Shown: positions 56,886 to 64,000 of the stretch, piece after piece
Layout of the letters: each line of letters opens with the position of its first letter
Numbering within the stretch: the stretch's first letter is position 1
DNA from: Rhizopus arrhizus
Lineage: Eukaryota; Mucoromycota; Mucoromycetes; Mucorales; Rhizopodaceae
Direction of reading: 5' to 3'
NCBI GenBank assembly: GCA_024220505.1
Contig: JAKZZE010000027.1
Coordinates: 496,001 to 560,000, forward strand
Length of the DNA stretch: 64,000 bases
Notes under the pieces: generated by a model
The model's input: the letters and a program-made list of their open reading frames with translations, nothing else
Database searches by the model: none
What the model was told of the DNA's origin: nothing
Program-made: the position numbers and the translations under genes

Positions 56886-57879
56886 TTTATAAATATTAGC
56901 ACATGGTATGTTTGTCATTATTTGTCAAAATAATATTCATAACTACTTTCAAAGTGTCATTTTATTCATAGATGTCTCTGGTTCTGAATAATCATTGGAA
57001 TAACAGTAATCTTCACTTTTGTTTGCAGCATCATTTTCCTTGGATATTCGATGTAGCATGTTGTAGAACAGTAATTGATTGTACTTGATATTGATAAATA
57101 TAAGTCCTAATACAAGATCATAATTAAATAAAATATAAGTTTATTTAAATAAGGTCATATATTCAATTTCAACTAAACATATTCTAAAAGAATATATTTT
57201 GTATTAATGAGAGAAGAAGTATCAACTAAAGTAACAAAATCCAATCCAATGTCAGGAATATTGTTAATCTTTCACATAATTGAAATAACTCGTAAAATAG
57301 CCTTATTCAAATCAGTGAGGAGTTCCCAGAATAAAAGATAATCTATGACAGACATACAAAAGAACAATAAAAAGTTTTCATAATCATAACTATAAATGAC
57401 ACTTACTAAAGTACCTGAATATTAGAAGAACACTTACAATAAAGGATATCAAGCCACTCACTCAATAAGATATAAATACCTGCCTTCAATTAGAATAATT
57501 TTTACTTTAACTTAAACTGAAATAAAGATCAGTCTCAAAAAGTACTCAAACTGTTTCTTGATCTTTGTTTTAGCTTTTCCTAAATCATTATTACCGTTAT
57601 ACAACATAGCATATATCCAAATCACAGAGCGAATCAACTTTCACTGCGAGACTCTTGGCAGCTTCATCAGTAATTTCTTTGTTGTAAAAAATGCACAGAG
57701 CACTGTTTCTAGAGACAGTTCTCATAAAAGGTATCGATGTAGATTGGTCAATAAAAAAAAGATTGATCCATGAGAAAAATGTTGGTCAATAAACCAAAGA
57801 ACCTTTTCTTCAGACAAATATTGAAATGTGTTAATGGATACGATCAATCGTTGTATTTCAAAGGTCATGGTTCTTTCCA
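56886..57879. other. Spacer between LINE relics
   Basis: AT-rich. A minus-strand open piece at about 56953-57100 (NQLLFYNMLHRISKENDAAN and onwards) looks protein-like but has no recognisable family, start or splice sites. The right part may be the 5' UTR of the long LINE that follows. Confidence 0.35.
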
Positions 57880-60800
57880 ATCCTTATCAGTCTCCTCCAG
57901 TGACACAGGCTAGATTCTGTCCACTCAATCGCAAAATAGACACAAGGCCTATGCTCAAATAGTAGCAGCAGCAAATAGAGTGTCCTTGTCGCATATTCAT
58001 ATTGAGCGTCCTCATATTGACGATGATTCGATCTTGAGCACTTTACAGACAAGAGTCTTCAGAGCTTCTAGAACGAAAGACACATTTTTTATCGATATTT
58101 CGAACTGCAGATACATATATACTGACCAGCAGAGTATGACATTATTTAAGGAACATCATCCCAATGTGTATACATGTGTCGTTTTGAATGACGGTCCCTG
58201 TCGTTATCTTGAAGTTTACATCTCTAAAGAACATGATAGTAACAGCATTGCCAATAATGATTCGATTTTTCCAAATGTTAAATTGTGAGTCTTTCCTTGT
58301 GCTTCCCTTGAGAGGTTGGCTAAAATTGTTACTCTTAAACTGAATAATTTGCCACTTTTGCCTAAGAATGAAGTCATGTCTGGATTACAAAAGAGTCTCG
58401 CAGTATTTGGTGTTATCATGGGCATAGGAATTAATATAGAATTTACAACTGGTTTTTTATGGATTCTAGTTATGTCGTGCCTGAGGATCAAAAGTTTTAA
58501 CACCTAAGCTACCATATTAGTTGGTGTGAATCTAGCAAGGTTTCTCATGCAACATGGAATAATATAATTACCTTGTGTCGCTACTGTCATGAAGAAGGAC
58601 ATACAAAATTTGAATGACATAAATTCAAAGTGCGCATTATCTACTATACTTGTCACCGGAATGGACATCGATCATTTGAATGTCCACGTAGAAATAGATC
58701 GTAAACACAGATAAAAAGAATAGGAAATTCTACCAAGCCCAAACACCTCTTCCCATCGAATTTATTGATCGAGTAATATCATTAGTGATTCCAATGAAAA
58801 CCCCAATGATTCTGCTTATAAAGATGAAGAAATGAAAGAGATGTCAGTCTCGTCAGATAAGGAAGAAGAAAAGTTTATTGATCTCGAGGAAATTTTGCAA
58901 CTGCAACAGGATCTCAATTTACCAGCACTTGATCTGACCAACGACACACAAAAGTATCAGCATAATAGACAGTATGAAGTACTTGCGGCATTACAGCAGC
59001 AACACATAAGTAGAGTGACTAATGACACTAAAATGGAAGACACACATTGGTCGAACGAGGAACAGGGCTCACATTAACCAGCTACGTACTCAGAAGTGTG
59101 GACGCGCGCTTCCAATACCAGTATCTATCATTAATTATGCGGAATAATGTACTCTGCCAATACGCCTCATTAAATGCCAACAGCTTAATTAAGACTAATT
59201 TATAACAAACTCAAATAGATTATACACGCTACTTACACATTCAAAAATGTAACATAATATGCTTTCAAGAATCTCATCCCTCAACACCTGAACTAATTCA
59301 CACTCTTAATATTCACTTTCAACCAAAGATAGCCCATTAGACACCACACGTCGGTATACTATCCTTTTCAAATAGCCTCCAGATTTCTATTATCAATACA
59401 TCCAACGTATTCATCTCAACACATCTTCAATATGTAAAGTGGAACATGCTCAACAATTCTATAATTCTTTCTTATTTTGAATATATATACACCAGCCCAC
59501 TCAATAAGGAAAGGAGAGAATTTTCGACCAATTAACAAAGATAGTCTACGCGATGCATGAACAAATCTCACAAGACCGATTGATGATATCAGGAGATTTT
59601 AAATACTCTAACCTTCAAACCAAAAACTTACATTTGCAACTTGATCTGACTGGTGAGTACTTTTGGACGAGTTTTTTCATAAAAGCATGGTGATGAACGA
59701 TTTAGCAGAAATACCAACTTTCCAACGTAACAAGACTAATACCACAGTTAGTTTTGTTATTGATTATATTCATGTCAGCTTGGGCACTCATCAAAATCTC
59801 AAGGATACTCAAATTATACATTTTCACCGCACATAGTCTGATCGTTCCATTCTGTATAGTAACTTTATGGCAGGGCGATCACCCACTGGACCAGGTATGT
59901 AGAAAGCTAATCCTATTTATGCTTCACACCCAGCACTACAAAAACAAATTAAGGATAAACCCCATCGTTAATTGCTGCTCTCTCCAAGGAAATACACTTG
60001 CCATCTGAAGACAAGTAGGTTAAGGCTAAATTCGTCACGAAAAAGGTAATACGGAACTATGCATATTCGTAAGTCAATTGGAGAACAGCATCCATTCGAC
60101 AACTAGAAAAGAAACGAAATCGAATACTACGAGGCAAGCTACCTTTGGCAGTCAGAATACAACTCGTTGAGCCTATTGACCAAGTATTAGAAAAACTACA
60201 ACAGAAACTAGCGACTATTGAAGGTTAGAAAATGGAGGTTAAGTGGCGAGAACAAGGAGAAAAATACGCTGGTTTTTTAAACGTTTACGTCAACAACATA
60301 AGGCACAATAGCAAATGACAGCAGTCAAGTACATGAATCATAATTCCTCCGCAGCTCAGGACGAGACAACAGATGGTAGCACGTCCGATCCAGCAGCCAT
60401 GAGAGAGATCATACGTCAATTTTATCAACACTTATATACAACTAGCCCTGTTCAAGGCTCAGACATTGATAATTATATCAATTCGATCAATTTCAATCGA
60501 ATGGTTAATCAGAACGACAACGATATCTTAATGTTACCGATTACTATAGATGAACTGGTGGAACGAGTGAAACGTAGCCCCAAGCAGAGCAGTCCAGGTA
60601 ACGATGGTCTAGGCTATCAATATATTAACGTACTGTTCAAGATTCCATTGATTAAAGCTCTTATTCTAAAAGTCTACAACAATGCTTTACTCAAAAATTC
60701 AACCCCACCTTCCTGGAAAGGCATTCGTGTGCGATTATTACCAAAGAAAGGAGATTTAACAGATTTAAATAATTAGATACTGATTTCCTTAACCAGTTGT

Positions 60801-61660
60801 GATGCCAAGATTTTTACCAGAGTTATCAACCTATGCTTATCTAGTATAGCTAACAAAATTGCTCAACCTTCACAGACTGATTTTATGAAAGAACAATTTA
60901 TAGGTGACAGTGGACTTTTATTTCCCCTTTTGGTTTAACAAGCAACGTTTCGACAGCATTCTGAAGTAGGTCTTCTTTTGGATTAAGAGAAGGCATATGA
61001 TCGGGCTAACCCACAATATTTGGTCCGAGTGTTAGCTTCCTTTGAATCCCATAAACAGTTTATTCGATATAGCTACCATATCTTCTTTGATAATCTTGTT
61101 CAGGCTAATGTGAATGGCTTGTTTTCACCCACTGTTACTCAACAACGAGGACTATGACAAGGTGTTCCTCTGTCACCCATACTGTTCAACTTAGCTCTAG
61201 AACCTCTGCTTTTGGCAATTAATCAAGACAACTGTATGGTCTTGTACAAGTTTTTCAATTCGGGCATCGAACATTGAGTAAAAATATTGGCATACGCCGA
61301 CGATATATGTACCCTATTTGACAATGATTCAGACTACACTAGTCTACAGCATCACCTGTCTCAATACTCTGATGTATCAAATGCTAACTTTAACCAGGAA
61401 AAAAAAACGGAAGCATTCGCTATGAGTGGATGTATAGAGAACTCATGGAGAATATTACTGCAACAACAACGAATCACAGCCTTTCACAACGAACGATCGA
61501 TAGAACCTTTCGGATACCTTGGCTTTTATATTGTTTATAATAATTCTCAAGCAAGGGTCATAAAAGATAAGCTGTTAACTAAAGTGAAAGATCATGTGCA
61601 AGTATATTCTCAACGCCAACTTTTGCTACAATATCGCTGTTTAATGATTTCGGGGTGAAG
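57880..61660 (+). mobile_element. Long degenerate LINE with ORF1, endonuclease and reverse transcriptase
   Basis: ORF1 (about 57930-58720) runs from AYAQIVAAANRVSLSHIH through DTFFIDISNCRYIYTD to two damaged zinc knuckles, CRYCHEEGH and CHRNGHRSFEC. A Glu/Gln-rich piece follows at 58832-59077. ORF2 begins near 59160 with an AP-endonuclease-like domain: CFQESHPSTPE (catalytic Glu region), SGDFKYS (the GDFN motif, damaged), VIDYIHVSLGTH and MAGRSPTGPG. The reverse transcriptase covers about 60390-61560: QSSPGNDGLGYQYI, LISLTSCDAKIFTRVINLCL, LLLD then EKAYDRANPQYL (palm A), QGVPLSPILFNLALEPLL (motif B) and YADD near 61290 (palm C). It ends near 61660 without a C-terminus or tail. Many stops make it inactive. 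It is the most complete LINE in the window. Confidence 0.8.
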
Positions 61661-64000
61661 CAGCAGTTGTTATTGTATGATCTTGTAATAAAGATTGAGT
61701 GTTCACTTCAATGTCTCTTTTGTATTGCTTGAATATCTTGGTGCTTTTTAGTCTACCAAGCCTCCAAGTGATTCGCTTCTCTCCCAAATTATCTGTCGGG
61801 TTCCCGATATGATAAATTAATTTTAACTATTTATTTCGTTCAACGTAAATTTACCAGTATTTATGACAAGACTTTTGTCTTGATATATCTGAAAGCAGAC
61901 ACATAGCGAGAAGGAATCGCACATACCAAACTTAATAGTAATTAATTTATGATAATACACTGCAGTATTAATAATTAAAGTGATTGTTTACCACAGTTTG
62001 CTGTAGTTTATCATTCTTATGAAAATCATGTATTCAAAATTATTTTATACATTTGGGTAATCAAAGATAAAAAGCTTCTTATCTAAAACATTTCGATATC
62101 TATCAAAATTGAATAATAGAAACGGCCATAGAGAAAGTCAATTGGGATCAATTCATTATAGTAACGCAAAGCACCATAAGAAATCATACGAAAGTGTTAA
62201 TTTAGATACGTTTGAAATAACAAAAACGACAAGTTAAGAATGAATCAAGAAATTGGAGCTCAAAGCATCTTAATAATAATGAGAAATGGAAATTATAGAG
62301 ACTATATAAGCATATCGAAATCAAAAGAAGCTAATCATAAACAACAAAGATCAAGTAGATCACAAGCAGCCTCTAAAATTCAAATAGATTAAAAGGAAAA
62401 GCAATTACATTCAAATAAATTGCATCCGAAATAAATTTCAACAAATTCAATGGATAATACAATCTTATTTAACAAACATATAATCAGACCATCAGCAATT
62501 TAAAATTGAAAGAAAGCAAAATATGGGAATTATCGACCAATAAAACTGTTGAATTTCAGATGAAGGAATTGGTATCAAGGTGACAACACCATTAGTAAGT
62601 ATATATTTTTTATATAAAGGTTTTAAATAGTAATCTGTTATTATTATGTAGTCCTTGCCAGTACTTGATATCTGATCCATTTGATAATCATTAGCTGGAT
62701 TATTTCTACGGAATTAGAATCATATATCAATTCATAAAAGGTAATCTATATATTTTTGACAGCGACAAAATTTATTCATAGCTCATGCGTAAATTAGACA
62801 ATAACAATAGACATGTGTAATTATACTTTCAGTAAAGCTATTAATCCTGTTACAGTTGGTGAAAGGAAAAAAAAATATTTTTACTACTTATGTTTTCATA
62901 ATACATGTGTTATAATGGTATGCATCCGATCATCTAGTGTATAGGACGGAGTGAAACGGCCAATAGAGATTAATGTTTTTAAGATCGAGATAACAGCTAG
63001 CTTCGTACCAAAGAGGATATGCTAACTGAGCACAAGCTGCTAATAAAATATTACCAAGATATCTTTTTATTTGAGCAAGATCAAACCAGCAGGATCCTTG
63101 CGCATAACACACGTTGTTTTATTTTTCTTTGGCCAGTTAATATCATTTTTTTTAGAATATCTTGATAAATGACGACTCCATGTGTACGATATCAAAAGAA
63201 ACTTGAAAGAGCTACTGATTCCTTCTACGCACTGAAAAAGCCAAGAAAATTTTTTTATTTGTTGTCCATCTCGTCCTCCTCAAGCAAGTAGAAAATTTTT
63301 GCATGTCCAAACCAACATTTGATTGTCTCTTCTTTTCCAAGATATTCTATTTTCACAGCCTTATTTTAATCTTCATCCTTTTTTTTTATCTAACGCGGCA
63401 AAAAGGGGTATAGTGTCGTCATTTCCAATAAAAGGTTTTTTGTCTGAAGATTATCAAAATAGTTTAAATCTTTTTTTAGTCATGAACTACAACCTCTCCC
63501 ATAATTGACATTATTGTTTCGTATATTTCAACATTTCTTATATTTATCATAATTTCAAACTGAAAAGACGCAACATCAAAAATGAGACATGTAGTTTCGG
63601 AATGCAGGTTGTCAAAGTAAAAAAAGGAACAGTATCCCACTCCTGACAAACCGAGACGTCTGTTTTAAGAATAAAGGCATTCATTTGCACAAAATGGCTC
63701 AATTCATTTAGGAAAGACTATTTTGATCTTGCTATTCCCACACGCTCTTTTCGATTTGAATTGGGCGATTAGGATGTGTTAGAAACATCACATGCTCATT
63801 GAAGACTTTTATTAAAAATAAAAAATTTGCTTAATCGTATTAAACTTGCTTGAAAAGCTGCGAATTGGCGTCATGAGCACCTTATGTACTACTTGTATTC
63901 CATCACATGTAATCAATGTACTACCATACTAACGGTTGCTGTCTCTTATGCCGGACTGATTATTCAAAGTTGTGTATAGTCTATAGACTCGCAAGGTGGG
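61661..64000. other. Right-end AT-rich stretch, no gene seen
   Basis: About 2.3 kb with many stops in all frames. ORFs near 62492-62680 and 63323-63508 have no protein-like features. The first part may be further decayed LINE sequence, but no motif supports this. Confidence 0.4.

Noticed and set aside
1..64000. tRNA, rRNA and CRISPR features
   Set aside because: I looked for T-loop (GTTCGA-like) motifs with cloverleaf partners and for regularly spaced direct repeats, and found none. A tRNAscan run could still reveal a missed tRNA.

Overview
This is an AT-rich fungal nuclear window. I place it in the Mucorales (Mucoromycota, close to Mucor/Rhizopus) by gene content and style. The host genes carry many short GT-AG introns (mostly 40-70 nt), and T-rich or pyrimidine-rich leaders often sit just before start codons. 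The transposon relics are of types I associate with Mucorales (Tc1/mariner-like DDE elements and LINEs). Genus cannot be read from the sequence alone. All exon boundaries were worked out by hand from splice signals and reading-frame continuity; no database search was run.

Left third (0-24.9 kb). This part is gene-poor with many decayed elements. Four broken DDE transposases lie at about 3.2-3.9, 4.4-5.4, 9.6-10.2 and 11.4-12.3 kb. Two small hypothetical proteins lie at 0.36-0.92 and 6.5-6.9 kb. A RhoGEF (DH-PH) gene lies at 13.0-14.8 kb, mitochondrial translation initiation factor IF-2 at 15.2-18.0 kb on the minus strand, and a diphosphoinositol-polyphosphate-type Nudix hydrolase at 20.7-21.5 kb on the minus strand. 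LINE relics lie at 19.0-19.5 kb (minus) and 22.6-24.3 kb (plus). A perfect 101-bp inverted repeat with a 25-nt loop sits directly against the second group.

Middle (24.9-54.2 kb). This is a compact block of host genes. In order: a 2-oxodicarboxylate mitochondrial carrier (+), a small acidic coiled-coil protein (+), a DPP III/M49-like metallopeptidase (-), a two-finger C2H2 protein (+), a short E2F (+), a TMEM115/DUF1751 membrane protein (-), a Cyc8/Ssn6 TPR co-repressor (+), a short FANCA-like protein (+), a long-chain acyl-CoA synthetase (-), a Sec2-type Rab exchange factor (+), a CENP-H-like kinetochore coiled coil (-), a proline-rich protein (+), and a coiled-coil/serine-rich protein with a possible PH-like C-terminus (-). 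Four convergent pairs end within about 35 bp of each other or overlap tail to tail.

Right end (54.2-64 kb). This is a retrotransposon island with no intact host gene. Two truncated LINE copies are followed by a long, heavily mutated LINE with recognisable ORF1 zinc knuckles, AP-endonuclease and reverse transcriptase. The last 2.3 kb has nothing I can assign.

No operon-like or defence cluster is visible. The points most worth a second look are the short FANCA-like gene, the perfect palindrome, two GC-AG introns, a 16-nt microexon and the tail-to-tail overlapping genes.
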